NCBI RefSeq assembly: GCF_963970025.1
Contig: NZ_OZ018776.1
Coordinates: 1,178,001 to 1,242,000 of the forward strand
Length of the DNA: 64,000 nucleotides
Direction of reading: 5' to 3'
Origin: Rickettsia helvetica
GTDB taxonomy: Bacteria; Pseudomonadota; Alphaproteobacteria; Rickettsiales; Rickettsiaceae
How positions within the stretch are numbered: the first letter of the stretch is position 1; every line of letters begins with the position of its first letter. Under the pieces are notes generated by a model that saw only the letters and a program-made list of their open reading frames with translations, made no database searches and was not told the origin of the DNA. The position numbers were made by a program, and so were the translations under genes. Shown here in pieces: positions 9,623 through 19,455 of this stretch.

Positions 9623-10228
9623 TTATTTTGCTAACAATGCCATAGCATCTCTAGAAGAAATTATATTATCTACTAATCCAAATTTTTTTGCTTCTTCCGG
9701 TGACATAAAATTATCGCGTTCCATACTTTTTTCCACATATTGTATATCCTGCCCGGTATGTTTACTATATAATCCATTAATTAATTTTTTGATTTTTAGG
9801 GTTTCTTGAGCGTGGATTTCTATATCAGTAGCTTGTCCTTTATAACCTCCTGACGGCTGATGGATCATAATACGGCTGTGAGGTAAACTATAACGCATTC
9901 CTTTCTCACCGCCGCAAAGTAAAAGTGAACCCATAGAACAAGCTTGACCTATGCAAAGCGTTGCCACTTTAGGTTTTATATATTGCATTGTGTCATAAAT
10001 CGCAAGACCTGCGGTTACAACGCCTCCAGGGGAATTAATATACATATATATATCTTTTTTAGGATTTTCTGCTTCAAGAAACAATAATTGTGCAACGATT
10101 AAGTTTGCCATATGATCTTCAACAGTGCTACATACAAAGATTATACGTTCTTTTAACAATCTTGAATATATATCATAAGCACGCTCCCCTCGAGAGGTTT
10201 GTTCAATTACTATCGGTACATACGACAT
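9623..10228 (-). CDS. clpP: ATP-dependent Clp protease proteolytic subunit ClpP
   Basis: Serine peptidase that forms the tetradecameric chamber of Clp proteases and degrades substrates delivered by ClpX or ClpA. The catalytic triad is visible at the standard positions: S98 (GQACSMGS), H123 (MIHQPSG) and D172 (MERDNF). I chose the ATG at 10228, giving 201 aa, because CAGGAGAA lies 6-8 bp upstream and MSYVPIVIEQT is the usual start; an ATG 13 codons earlier exists. The gene is intact, on the chromosomal segment between the RAGE copies and upstream-adjacent to rpsA. Confidence 0.96.
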   Translation of the reverse strand: MSYVPIVIEQTSRGERAYDIYSRLLKERIIFVCSTVEDHMANLIVAQLLFLEAENPKKDIYMYINSPGGVVTAGLAIYDTMQYIKPKVATLCIGQACSMGSLLLCGGEKGMRYSLPHSRIMIHQPSGGYKGQATDIEIHAQETLKIKKLINGLYSKHTGQDIQYVEKSMERDNFMSPEEAKKFGLVDNIISSRDAMALLAK

Positions 10229-10263
10229 TAATATTTTCTCCTGAAACTGATTGATTAAAGATG

Positions 10264-10364
10264 TCATACCGCGACTTGATCGCGGGATCCAGTTAAAAAT
10301 ACTAAAATTATTAGCATTGTAAGTTGTTTTCTGGATACCGTGGTCAGGCCACCGCCGGGGTATG
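10264..10364. repeat. Palindromic repeat between rpsA and clpP
   Basis: Arms TCATACCGCGACTTGATC... and ...CCGCCGGGGTATGA are imperfect inverted repeats around TCCAG/CTGGA inner arms, with a centre of about 40 bp. A partial second element ending CGCAATGACG follows at about 10405-10422. These fill the rpsA-clpP gap. Confidence 0.65.
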
Positions 10365-10425
10365 ACGCCGAGTACGTTTTTCGATCCATGCAGGCAATTT
10401 CAACTCGCAATGACGATATAGATTA

Positions 10426-12132
10426 TTACTTCTTATCTTCTAAAACATGAGCAAGTATATCTCCTATATTGGTAGTATTATCACTAGAACCGTATTCTTT
10501 GAGAGCTTTTTGACGTTCTGCTATTTTATGAGCTTTTACCGATAATAAAATTCTACCGGTTGATTTCTCTATAGAAGTAACTTTTGCTTCTATTTCTTCA
10601 TCTACTTTAAACATTTCAGGTTTCTGCTCATCTTTTTCATCTGATAATTCAACTCTTTTAATAAAACCTGCTACTTTATTGTTTAATAGTACTTCGAGTC
10701 CATCATCTTTAACTTCTGTTATAAGGGCTTTAACTATTGTGCCTTTTTTATATTCGTCACTGATTTCTTGATATGGATTCGGCGACAATTGTTTTATACC
10801 TAAACTAACTTGTTCTTTTTCAATATTAATGGCTAGAACTTTGCATTTTATTTCGTCACCTTTTTTGTATGATGTTAATAGATCCATTCCCTTATCTTCC
10901 CAGCTAATATCACCTTCATGAATCATGCCGTCCATATTATTACCGAGTGCAACAAAAATACCGAAATCCGTAATATTTCTAATCGGTGCTTTAATTATAG
11001 TACCGACAGGATTATTTTCGGCAAATTTTATTAAAGGATTTTCTTGGCATTGTTTAATACTTAAAGAAATACGATGCTTTTCAGTATCGACCTCTAAAAC
11101 TACGAATTCTAATTCTTGTCCTATAGTTAGCGTTTTTCTAGGATTCTGATTAGATTTTAACCAACTAATTTCGCTTGAATGAACAAGTCCCTCAAGTCCG
11201 TCTTTTAATTCTATAAATACGCCGTAATCAGCAAAATTTGTAACTTTACCTATCATTTTTTTACCGACGGGGAATTCTTCTTTAATTGCTTCCCATGGGT
11301 TAGAATCAAGTTGTTTTATACCAAGTGATATTCTTTTGGTTTTTTCATCAAACTTAATAACCATTACTTTAACCTTTTGGTTAAATTCTAACACTTCTGA
11401 AGGATGGTTAACTCTTCCCCAAGAAATATCGGTTAAATGTAATAAACCGTCAACACTTCCAAGATCGATAAACGCACCGTAATCAGTAATATTTTTCACG
11501 GTCCCTTCTAACACCATGCCTTCTTTAATTTTAGATAGCATCTCATCTCTAGCTTCGGAACGTGATTCTTCTAAGATAGCTCTTCTTGAAACTACTATAT
11601 TACCGAGCTTTTTATCCATGCTTAAAATTTTAAACGGTTGCTTGATATTCATTATAGAAGTAAGATCTTTAATAGGTCTAACATCGACTTGGCTTCCTGG
11701 TAAGAATGCTACTACACCGGATAAATCCACGGTAAAGCCTCCTTTCACACGACCGAAAATCGTACCATCGACAAATTCGCCCTTGGAACACATGATTTCT
11801 AGTTGTCCCCATAATTCTTCTTTAACTGCTTTTTCACGGCTCAATATCGTTCTGCCGTTACGTCCTTCAATTTTCTCGATGAAAACTTCAACTATGTCCC
11901 CAACTTCAGGTAAAGCTAAAAATTCAGACTTAGGTATTCTACCTTCATTTTTTAATCCAACGTCAACAATAATCATATCGTTTTTTATTTCGATTACTTG
12001 ACCTTTCACTACCGTTTTTTCTTTTATGTGACTTATATCAACGGTTTCAAGCATTTTAGAAAAATCTTCCTCAAATTCGTGATTAATTGCTGCAAGTTGT
12101 GGAACAAATCGTTGTTTTAGTTTTATTGACAT
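10426..12132 (-). CDS. rpsA: 30S ribosomal protein S1
   Basis: RNA-binding ribosomal protein that helps mRNA docking on the 30S subunit. At 568 aa it has the standard six-domain length. Repeated S1 OB-fold motifs are visible, for example ITDYGAFIDLGSVDGLLHLTD, FADYGVFIELKDGLEGLVH and ITDFGIFVALGNNMDGMIH. The frame is intact, upstream of clpP and downstream of cmk on the same strand, but separated from each by palindromic repeats. cmk-rpsA adjacency is common in bacteria. Confidence 0.97.
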   Translation of the reverse strand: MSIKLKQRFVPQLAAINHEFEEDFSKMLETVDISHIKEKTVVKGQVIEIKNDMIIVDVGLKNEGRIPKSEFLALPEVGDIVEVFIEKIEGRNGRTILSREKAVKEELWGQLEIMCSKGEFVDGTIFGRVKGGFTVDLSGVVAFLPGSQVDVRPIKDLTSIMNIKQPFKILSMDKKLGNIVVSRRAILEESRSEARDEMLSKIKEGMVLEGTVKNITDYGAFIDLGSVDGLLHLTDISWGRVNHPSEVLEFNQKVKVMVIKFDEKTKRISLGIKQLDSNPWEAIKEEFPVGKKMIGKVTNFADYGVFIELKDGLEGLVHSSEISWLKSNQNPRKTLTIGQELEFVVLEVDTEKHRISLSIKQCQENPLIKFAENNPVGTIIKAPIRNITDFGIFVALGNNMDGMIHEGDISWEDKGMDLLTSYKKGDEIKCKVLAINIEKEQVSLGIKQLSPNPYQEISDEYKKGTIVKALITEVKDDGLEVLLNNKVAGFIKRVELSDEKDEQKPEMFKVDEEIEAKVTSIEKSTGRILLSVKAHKIAERQKALKEYGSSDNTTNIGDILAHVLEDKK

Positions 12133-12239
12133 ATTCTTCTCGTAATATTAGCTAAAGTGCCTAGGCTCAATATTCATAGAACCTAAACTAATAAAAATTT
12201 TTAAAAAGGTTAATAAAACCGATATTGTAAAATAAATTA

Positions 12240-12340
12240 CGTCATTGCGAGGAAAAATTGAAAATTTTGACTAAGCAATCCAGTTAAATTTATTATTTTT
12301 TTTGGATTGCCACATGGTCTTTGACCGCTCGCAATGATGA
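12240..12340. repeat. Palindromic repeat between cmk and rpsA
   Basis: Ends CGTCATTGCGAG and CTCGCAATGATGA, with inner GCAATCCAG / TTGGATTGC arms. Same family as 1337-1456. Confidence 0.7.
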
Positions 12341-12398
12341 TATCTATAATTATATTTTGCAATACCAATAAAATTGAATAAAATAACCTAGCACTTTT

Positions 12399-13205
12399 TC
12401 AAGTTATTTTATTCTTTATGTAATTTGTTACTTCTTCTACGACTTCCATAGCCGAAAGCTCTGAAGTATCGATAATTAAAGCATCTGAAGCCGGTAATAA
12501 CGGCGCAGCTTTTCGCTCTTTATCTCTTTTATCTCGCAAAATTATTTGCCGTAAAATCTCATCGAGTATACATGTTTTTCCTTTTGCTTGCAACTGCTTA
12601 TATCGTCTTTCAGCCCTAATTTGAGGATTTGCGGTTATAAAAATCTTTAAATCGGCGTCAGGTGCAACAACGGTGCCTATATCCCTACCCTCCATAATAA
12701 TTCTTGGCGTTGTTTTTACTAGATTAATCAGGTATTTGTTTAGATTATTTCTAACTTCACTTATTATGGCAATTTGTGATGCTATATTTCCTATATTCTC
12801 ATTCTCTAAATCAATATTAGACATCTTCCCAAACTCTACTTCTAGAGGTAATTTAGACGTCGATCCGGTACTCGCATCCTCACGTACTTTTGTATACGCT
12901 GCGGTGCTGTGTTCCGTATCTCCTTTAAATTCTTCTCTATAAGCGACTTTGGAAAGATGTCTAGTATTATCGAGTTCTAATTCTTTAGATAAAGCAATTA
13001 CCGCATCTATATTAGTGATATCTATTTTTTGACTAATACAGTCAAAAGCAAGCTGCCTATAAACAATACTTGACTGAAAATATTTAAGAGAAAATTTCTT
13101 GGCCAGTATTAAACCGATGGTCCCTTTACCTGAAGCAGCAGGACCGTCAAGAGCAATAGTAAAATTTTGAGAAATATCAAAGGCTTTAGTTTTTAAATCC
13201 ACCAT
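12399..13205 (-). CDS. cmk: Cytidylate kinase with in-frame RPE insertion
   Basis: Phosphorylates CMP and dCMP with ATP. The P-loop GPAASGKGT lies at residues 21-29, and the C-terminal part has MEGRDIGTVVAPDADLKIF and the RAERRYKQL lid region. At 268 aa it exceeds the usual size of about 220 by the length of an RPE encoding residues about 82-130. The insert sits in the NMP-binding half, after SKELELDN, and resumes with DLENENIG. The frame is intact across the insert, so the protein is probably still made and active, as known for other RPE-bearing Rickettsia proteins. Confidence 0.95.
   Translation of the reverse strand: MVDLKTKAFDISQNFTIALDGPAASGKGTIGLILAKKFSLKYFQSSIVYRQLAFDCISQKIDITNIDAVIALSKELELDNTRHLSKVAYREEFKGDTEHSTAAYTKVREDASTGSTSKLPLEVEFGKMSNIDLENENIGNIASQIAIISEVRNNLNKYLINLVKTTPRIIMEGRDIGTVVAPDADLKIFITANPQIRAERRYKQLQAKGKTCILDEILRQIILRDKRDKERKAAPLLPASDALIIDTSELSAMEVVEEVTNYIKNKIT
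12819..12962 (-). repeat. RPE-1-type palindromic element in frame within cmk
   Basis: A 144-bp element bounded by inverted AGACATCTTCC and GGAAAGATGTCT. It encodes RHLSKVAYREEFKGDT...FGKMSNI on the cmk strand and has the same length as the copy at 3151-3294. Confidence 0.93.
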
Positions 13206-13342
13206 AAAATTATAGACTAAATAATAAAATATTATAAATAATGGAAATAAAGCTTGAAATCTAGTACATTAATGAATTTTTGTAAAAAACAAGGGTTAAA
13301 AACTACATACAGATTTAGTAGTACACCCTATGGGAATTGAAC

Positions 13343-13618
13343 CTATGGGGTAATTAACAAATTAATTTTTTGATTTACAGCTTTAGCATATTTTTGAAGG
13401 CTTAAGAAATTAGGAATATGATGTCCGCTTTCCATTCTTGCTATTTGAGCTTGAGAAGTAGACATTTTTTTAGCAACATCCACCTGAGTCATATTAGATG
13501 CAAGACGAGCCTTTATTAAAGTGCTTGCTATCTCAAATTCCATTTTTCGTTCTTCATAAGCTTTTCTTACTTCAGGGTTTGATAATAACTCTTTTTTAAA
13601 TTCATCAAAGTTTTTCAT
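13343..13618 (-). CDS. HigA-like XRE-family antitoxin
   Basis: A 91-aa helix-turn-helix protein. The HTH is seen in ASNMTQVDVAKKMSTSQAQIARMESG (about 40-65), typical of XRE/HigA antitoxins that bind their own operator and neutralise the partner RNase. It overlaps the end of the upstream toxin frame by 14 bp, the toxin-first order of higBA loci. A 28-bp perfect palindrome upstream of the pair is the likely operator. Confidence 0.82.
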   Translation of the reverse strand: MKNFDEFKKELLSNPEVRKAYEERKMEFEIASTLIKARLASNMTQVDVAKKMSTSQAQIARMESGHHIPNFLSLQKYAKAVNQKINLLITP

Positions 13619-13937
13619 TAAAACCTTTCTTTAATCTAGTTTTAGCTATTAAAATAGCTGTTTTAAGAGTTTTTTCCGTTTTTTTAATAAATGTATGCAA
13701 TATAACTATTTTTTTATCCATAGCTAAATAATATATTGATCTTGCTATATTATCTTTACCATGTAACCTTAGTTCCCAAAGTTTGTCTTCTATATTTCTT
13801 GTGTGAGGCATTCCTACATTATGTGGACTAAACTCAATAAGCAGTTCACATAGATGTAAAAAATCAGCTTGTAGATCATAAGTAAGCTTCTGTACTTCTT
13901 TCTCTGCAGCATTATTTATAAATTTTATAATCCACTT
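13605..13937 (-). CDS. HigB-like toxin (RelE/ParE superfamily), start codon unclear
   Basis: An open frame of 110 codons reads KWIIKFINNAAEKEVQKL ... GMPHTRNIEDKLWELRLHGKD-NIARSIY ... TFIKKTEKT, the HigB/Gp49 mRNA-interferase fold with its conserved LWELR and basic residues. The expected Met before KW is ACA here, and there is no ATG, GTG or TTG before the in-frame TGA further upstream. The first ATG (13811) would make only 68 aa lacking the N-terminal half. Either a rare start is used or the toxin has lost its start while the antitoxin is kept. HigB toxins cleave mRNA on the ribosome. Confidence 0.65.
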   Translation of the reverse strand, partial: KWIIKFINNAAEKEVQKLTYDLQADFLHLCELLIEFSPHNVGMPHTRNIEDKLWELRLHGKDNIARSIYYLAMDKKIVILHTFIKKTEKTLKTAILIAKTRLKKGFNEKL

Positions 13938-13946
13938 TGTTATATA

Positions 13947-13974
13947 TATAATATATCAAATTTGATATATTATA
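13947..13974. promoter_or_regulatory. 28-bp perfect palindrome, probable HigA operator
   Basis: A perfect dyad centred on ATATCAAATTTGATAT, 10 bp upstream of the HigB coding frame. Autoregulated toxin-antitoxin operons typically carry such a dyad over the promoter. Binding is inferred from position and symmetry. Confidence 0.6.
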
Positions 13975-14066
13975 CAATTATTTGTTATCAATATAACTTG
14001 AACTAATCAATTGACACTTATCTTAATTATAAATATTATAAGGTCCATAATTTTAAAAAATCATAC

Positions 14067-14143
14067 GGGTGATTAGCTCAGTTGGTTAGAGCATTACGTT
14101 GACATCGTAAAGGTCAGAGGTTCGATCCCTCTATCGCCCACCA
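14067..14143 (+). tRNA. tRNA-Val(GAC), left attachment site of a RAGE
   Basis: A 77-nt cloverleaf: acceptor GGGTGAT with ATCGCCC, anticodon loop TTGACAT (anticodon GAC), T arm AGAGGTTCGATCCCTCT, CCA encoded. The last 45 nt (14099-14143) are repeated with changes at 30388-30432, marking the two ends of an integrated element. tRNA-Val(GAC) is a known RAGE insertion site. Confidence 0.94.
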
Positions 14144-14192
14144 CCTTATCTCCAGGCTTTTCATAATCTGTTAATTTTAGCTTCATACTCCG

Positions 14193-14309
14193 TATGCTCA
14201 TTATATGCTCATCGCATTTTTAAAAATGGTGTTATTATCCCCTTGATTGCCTCTTCTAAACTGATGTTTAAGTTGAGGTCTTATGCACACTATATGCTGC
14301 TCACATTTC
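14193..14309 (+). repeat. Pair of iteron-like direct repeats at the RAGE rep gene, copy 2
   Basis: TATGCTCATTATATGCTCAT at 14193 and a diverged version TATGCACACTATATGCTGCT at 14282 lie 89 bp apart. The second overlaps the start codon of the rep-like gene. The same pair with the same spacing occurs at 30482 and 30571. Repeats beside a replication-type gene are candidates for initiator binding or autoregulation. Confidence 0.5.
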
Positions 14310-15962
14310 GCTCCTGATTGTGTAACTCATAATGAGAGTGATAATAATCCCACTATCTTCTACAATTTTGTCGGTAATTTTATTCCACCTGAATGGAGTA
14401 CTCTTTCCTCTCGTAATGGTAAAATTTTAAGTAAAACCTCAAGACAACTCCTATCTCTTATAGTCTTCCGCTTGCAAATCTACTATAACAACAGTATTGA
14501 CGAACTTCAGGAAACCTATCATTTCTTTGAGGATTCTCTAGGAGTATGTCAAGAGCGTGTAAGACAATGCTTACTTGAATTAAAAAAGAGTGGCTTTATC
14601 GAATTTTATAAAGCAACAATAGTTAAATATGGCATTAAATGCCGTAATACTCCTTGTATTAAGCTGGCTAGAAATTTCTAGTCATTTTCTCAGAAAATTA
14701 CCCATGAACATGAAAAAAATTTTCTACCAACTCCAAAAAAGTTTGGGGTCAACCCCAAAGAAATTTTGCCTCAACCCCAAAAAAGTTTGGACCACTCTAT
14801 ATATATAGATAATAATAAAAATATATCTAATAAATCTAGATATAGTGAAATTTTTAACAAAAATGAAATTGATCAAGATAAACAATTATTACAATCTGGA
14901 TCAGAGCAAAATCTGAAACAAGATTTACAATTTACAACAGAAGAATCAGCAAATGATCAACAAGATAGTAAAAAGCCAACGGAATATAGAAATACTGTAG
15001 ACCCAGTACAGGTAAATCAAGCATTGCAAGCAGTGATTGATAGAATTGATTATACAAGACGCCACCACGTAGCTGACCGCAATGCAGCAGTAAAATCTAG
15101 AAACAATAAAGGCTGGTTCAAAAGAAAAAAATTAGCAGACTTCTATCCATTAAGCCAAGAAGATGCTGATTTATTACGTATAAAATCTAATCGAGAGTTT
15201 AATCTAGACTTTATCAATAAATTGCTTTTAAAGCTTGCAGGAGAATATTCTAATCATCACTTTGGTCATAAGAAGGTTTTACTGAATTACATGGCCAAGG
15301 CTCTTGCTAACGAGCTAAGAGAATCTACTAAAGCCAATGATGCGAGTTTTCAGTTTAACTATCACGATGCAGATAAAGCTAGAGAGCGGTATCTAAATGA
15401 GATAGAAGGTAGTACTGATACTAGCAAACAAGCTCAGCTAAAACGTAAAATTATTGGCATCTTTGATTCTGATACAGCTTATGAATTGCTAAGCTCCTGC
15501 TCTTTTATTGGTGTAGTGGATAGTAAGTATCAAATCAGGCTACCGCAAGATATTAAGCTTTCAGAATACGCACAAGATAAACTACTACAGCAAGTGCAAA
15601 TAATTTATGGTAAGAGTGTTGAGCAATTGAAAATTATAGCATTTACTAAGCTTAATGCTAATCAGCATAATACCCTAGATGAAAAACAAAAATATCTGCT
15701 ACAGCTCAGTAAACAATTAAATCCTGAATCGGTATGGTATAAAGTAAGAAGCTTTCTTATTCAGCGTTATAACAAATATATTGATTTTGGTGTATTAAGT
15801 AAATTAGTGGTAGTAGAAGAGGATACAGTGAATCAGAACATGATTCTTAAATCAACATCAGCTTTCAATGATTATTATGTCAGGAATCGTTATATGCAAG
15901 ATCTAGCAGAAGCATTTGAGGCTCAAAACTTTACTTTTAAATTGATAAAATTTGAAAGTTAA
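14283..15962 (+). pseudogene. RAGE DnaA_N-domain replication-type protein, copy 2 (single nonsense codon)
   Basis: The best-preserved copy: one frame of 559 codons with a single TAG at 14679-14681 after ARNF. The N-terminal part (LSKTSRQLLSLIVFRL ... GVCQERVRQCLLELKKSGFIEFY) looks like a winged-helix DNA-binding region. A basic/proline linker (PTPKKFGVNPKEILPQPQKS) follows. The C-terminal 70 residues (PESVWYKVRSFLIQRYNKYIDFGVLSKLVV ... DYYVRNRYM) resemble the N-terminal domain of DnaA. The role is probably replication or maintenance of the excised element. An internal ATG at 14766 could still give the C-terminal 398 aa. Confidence 0.82.
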
Positions 15963-16153
15963 TATATAAGTGAATAGACATCTTTTGAAATTTATTCATG
16001 CTAAGAAATTTGAAGGGAGGCACGGAACAGATTATCGCAGTGTATTTAAATGTAGATTAGGATCGTAGTAACGGATCATTGTCCAAAGTATCAGATGAAG
16101 TATTTTGGGTCGTTTGTTTTTCTTGTCAGAATAAAGTTTAATAGGAGAATATT
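15963..16153. other. Intergenic stretch, no gene seen
   Basis: AT-rich, with AATAGACATCTTTTG near its start that resembles an RPE end, so it may hold an RPE remnant. It ends with AATAGGAGAATATT, a clear ribosome-binding site for the LRR gene. Confidence 0.4.
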
Positions 16154-17054
16154 ATGTTCAGCCACTTTCATTATAAAAACATAGAATTTTGGGACTTAAC
16201 AATGCATGTAATGCGGATAGGATGGAATGGTTGCAATCTAATACAGGAATTAGATAGAGATTCCAGGGTTAATCGTGTTAACATTCGAGGTAACATATAT
16301 GATCCTATTAAAATTAGAGTTATAATGAATGCTTTAGAAAGCACGCAAGTCAAAATTCTTAATTTAGGCAATAACATAATAGGTGGTAATGCAGCTAAAT
16401 ATAGTAATGCAGCTCAATACTTAGCTGATGGCTTGAAACACACCAATATCACATCTTTGAACCTTTATAATACTGATATTGGGAGCATGGGAATAAAGTA
16501 TTTGGCAGATATTCTAAAGGATACTTGTATCACTTCTCTTGGTCTTAAGGCTAATCAGATAAAAGATGATGGCATGAAATACCTATCTACAGGTTTAAAA
16601 AACACCAATGTAATTTTTTTAAATTTGGAAAATAATGGTATAACAAGCAATGGCATAAAGTATCTGGCAGATGCTTTACACATACTAGCCTTACTTCTAT
16701 TGTGTTCAGTAATGATGATTTCTCACGTGACTCTAATCAAATAGCAGATGATGGAGTGAAATATCTATCAGAGCATCTAAAACAATCCAATCTCAGCCAT
16801 CTTAATCTGGATTCTAATATTATAAGTAATTGTGGCATGAGATACCTATCAGACCATCTAAAAGATAGTTGTTTGACTTCGATTTCTTTGAAGTGCAACA
16901 ACATAGATAATAATGGAGTGCAATATTTGGCACGAACTTTAAAAGACACACAAATTATTGAAGTTAATTTTGGTAATATCGATATGGGGTATCGAGTTAA
17001 AACCGCAATAAACGAAGCTGTATCTGAGAATAAAGTGAACACTCCACGGGGCAA

Positions 17055-18340
17055 GCCCACAGCTGTCGAAAGTAGAAAAGAAGAAATAAGTATGTAAAAA
17101 AGTATTAGGAGGAGTTAAACAGGTAACTAAAAAACTAAAGAGGTTACCCTGAATGGAAATAAAAGAAATAATGAACTTAATTAGTGATAAGAGGCTGATA
17201 GAGGTAGGGAGAAAATATACCGTAGATAAAGCCAATCATAAAATTACAGGAGCCTTTATTTTAAAAAGTTTTGTTAGGTCGTCACTACTTGGTAGACCGA
17301 TTAGCTTAAGGACATTAGATGAAATAGTACCGGTATCTTTAGAGTTAAGTAATCTTCTTAAAACAAAAAAGGCTGGTAAAAATAAAATAGATCATAGTTC
17401 TATTGGTAAAAGATTAAAAACAATAAAAACAGAGTATTTCCAAGCAATTTATGATGAACTAGTAGAAAAGTATAATAGCCGTTTTAATAAGGTAGAAAGG
17501 AGACAATTGCACCTATTTGATTCAACAACTATTAATCTTTCTGGCAGAGTAATTAAAGATGGATTAAAAATAGGAGGTAAAAAGAATGATAGTCAAGTAA
17601 AGCTGAGTGTAGGTTTAAAAGGACAAATTCCATCTAATATAAGATTTTGCAATGATAAATCTGAAGCAAGTGATGATGTAGCATTAGTTAAAGCTATAAA
17701 TGAATCTAAGCTAGATAAGGAAGATATATTAGTATTTGATAGAGGAATCTGTAAAACAACTACCTATGAAGATTTCAGTAACAAAGAAATAAAATTTGTG
17801 ACTAGAGTACAAACTAATAGACGCTATAGAGTTATTAAAAAGTTAGAGATCAAGCAGCATCAAAATAATCATAGTAACTTACAAATACAAAGTGATGAGA
17901 TTATAAATTTATACAGTGCTAACAAGATAATCAAATGTAATTTAAGATTAATAAAAACCATTGATTACAAAAATAAAGAAATATGGTTTTTAGCAAATTT
18001 ATCGGATAGTTCTGCTGAAGAAATAGCAGAGATATATAAGAAAAGATGGGATATAGAAGTATTTTTTAAATTCATAAAACAGCATTTACAGTTTAAACAT
18101 TTTATCAGTCATTCTCAAAATGGCATGATAGTATATTTATACAGCATATTAATAGCTGCGATTCTATTTACCATATTTAAAAAATAAATAAATTAAAGGG
18201 TTTTAAGATTCCATTATTACGGTTTTGCTTATTACTAGAGAAGGAAATAATCCATGATATTGTAATATTATCTGGGGGGCATATTGATCTTATAAAGTTT
18301 AGATTATAACTATTTTTATCTACTTTCGACAGCTGTGGGC
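17055..18340 (+). mobile_element. IS4-family insertion sequence (1286 bp)
   Basis: Terminal inverted repeats of 22 bp, GCCCACAGCTGTCGAAAGTA at 17055 and its complement ending at 18340, enclose one transposase gene. It has landed inside the hairpin end of an IS200 element. Because the target was itself palindromic, the target duplication cannot be read with confidence. Confidence 0.85.
17153..18187 (+). CDS. IS4-family DDE transposase
   Basis: A 344-aa intact frame. Catalytic-type motifs are visible: LHLFDSTTINLSG (first Asp), DILVFDRGI (second Asp) and the YREK-like box YKKRWDIEVFFKFIKQHL with its Glu. Length and order fit IS4-family transposases that move by cut-and-paste. Both terminal repeats are present, so the copy could still be active. 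Confidence 0.92.
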   Translation: MEIKEIMNLISDKRLIEVGRKYTVDKANHKITGAFILKSFVRSSLLGRPISLRTLDEIVPVSLELSNLLKTKKAGKNKIDHSSIGKRLKTIKTEYFQAIYDELVEKYNSRFNKVERRQLHLFDSTTINLSGRVIKDGLKIGGKKNDSQVKLSVGLKGQIPSNIRFCNDKSEASDDVALVKAINESKLDKEDILVFDRGICKTTTYEDFSNKEIKFVTRVQTNRRYRVIKKLEIKQHQNNHSNLQIQSDEIINLYSANKIIKCNLRLIKTIDYKNKEIWFLANLSDSSAEEIAEIYKKRWDIEVFFKFIKQHLQFKHFISHSQNGMIVYLYSILIAAILFTIFKK

Positions 18341-18405
18341 ACAAGCCCCGTGGTATCTATGTCGACCTAAAGGTCGAGTACAAGCTGCGCTTGCCCCATA
18401 TCCTC

Positions 18406-18801
18406 CTACCCCTGATGTTCTATATATCGTTTAATTATATGCTCATTGATTCCAACAGTCGCGACAAAATATCCATCCGACCAAATTCCATCAATGCCCC
18501 AATAAGCTTTTCTTATATATTCAAATTTCTTTTTTAATAATCGACCAGTGATAGATTTTATTGTCCTAACCACATCGCTCACTCTTACCTTGGGTGGTAT
18601 TGATAGATGCATATGAATGTGGTCTGTATCATGATTTATTGTCAATAATTTTACCTCAGGGATATTTTCCCATACCTGCTTCAGAACGCCTTGAAAATAT
18701 TTGAAACTACCATCATTAAATATTTTGCGTCTGTATTTACTAACCAGCACTAAATGATATTCACATCGGTAAGCACAGTGACCTTGTTTTCTAATCTGCA
18801 T
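18406..18801 (-). CDS. tnpA: IS200/IS605-type transposase TnpA (Y1 HUH)
   Basis: A 131-aa single-strand transposase. The HUH metal motif is HIHMHLSIP (about residues 60-68) and the catalytic Tyr is in the C-terminal helix HIIKRYIEHQG. The N-terminal YHLVLVSKYRRKIF is characteristic. The frame is intact and flanked by a family hairpin upstream. No TnpB is present, so it is the IS200 form. Confidence 0.93.
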   Translation of the reverse strand: MQIRKQGHCAYRCEYHLVLVSKYRRKIFNDGSFKYFQGVLKQVWENIPEVKLLTINHDTDHIHMHLSIPPKVRVSDVVRTIKSITGRLLKKKFEYIRKAYWGIDGIWSDGYFVATVGINEHIIKRYIEHQG

Positions 18802-19455
18802 ACATCACCATAGCAGAAAGATATGGGGAGCACTACATCCACGGGGCAAGCCCCGTGGTTTTTATGTGCTTTATAAAAGCATCTAAACTTCAAAATATCT
18901 TCCAAAAATTGGTAGCACAGAACACTCAGACCGATAATTTAGAATTTATAATTCCTAATGAAATTAAAAATTTAAATTTTGAAGAGTATTTAAATATTAT
19001 ACAAACAATAAATGATGTACCAAATGCTAAAGGACATATTTTTGATATAATTCGACAAAATCATTGTGCTGATTATCCGGATATAATTGGTAAAATTAAT
19101 GAATTTGTAGCAGCGATTCTGAATAAATTTAATACATTTTTTAACGATAACGTATCCAGATTGGTGACATTACTCGATAATTATGACTATGTTAATCTTG
19201 TAAAGTAACTTGAAGATATGAAATTATCTGAGGTTGTCGAGAACTTACTATTACATAGAGCTATTACATAGAGATCTTTATTATGCAGATGAAGATTCAG
19301 AAATTTTGCATCCATATATTTATAAGATGCTAGATAAATACAGTATGCCTTTATATAATGGAGAGCTCGAGCCTAATAAAAGAGAAGAAATCATTTCTTA
19401 TTATCAAGATCACAAAGAAATTGATGGTGCAGAAGAAATTATTAATTTATTGGGA

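Larger units (their letters stand above)
17043..18858 (-). mobile_element. IS200/IS605-type element, itself interrupted by an IS4-type element
   Basis: The right end carries a perfect hairpin (CCACGGGGCAAGCCCCGTGG, 18839-18858) next to the tnpA start. The matching hairpin at the other end is split by the IS4-type insertion: CCACGGGGCAAG at 17044 and CAAGCCCCGTGG at about 18342. A further small hairpin (GTCGACCTAAAGGTCGAG) lies beside the tnpA 3' end. Subterminal hairpins recognised by a Y1 transposase are the hallmark of this family. Exact ends are approximate. Confidence 0.75.

Noticed and set aside
13318..13350. A tRNA 3'-end-like sequence (TAGGTTCAATTCCCATAGGG on the minus strand)
   Set aside because: The T stem does not pair well and no anticodon or acceptor partner is present. 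It could be a decayed tRNA or tmRNA scrap, but support is too weak.
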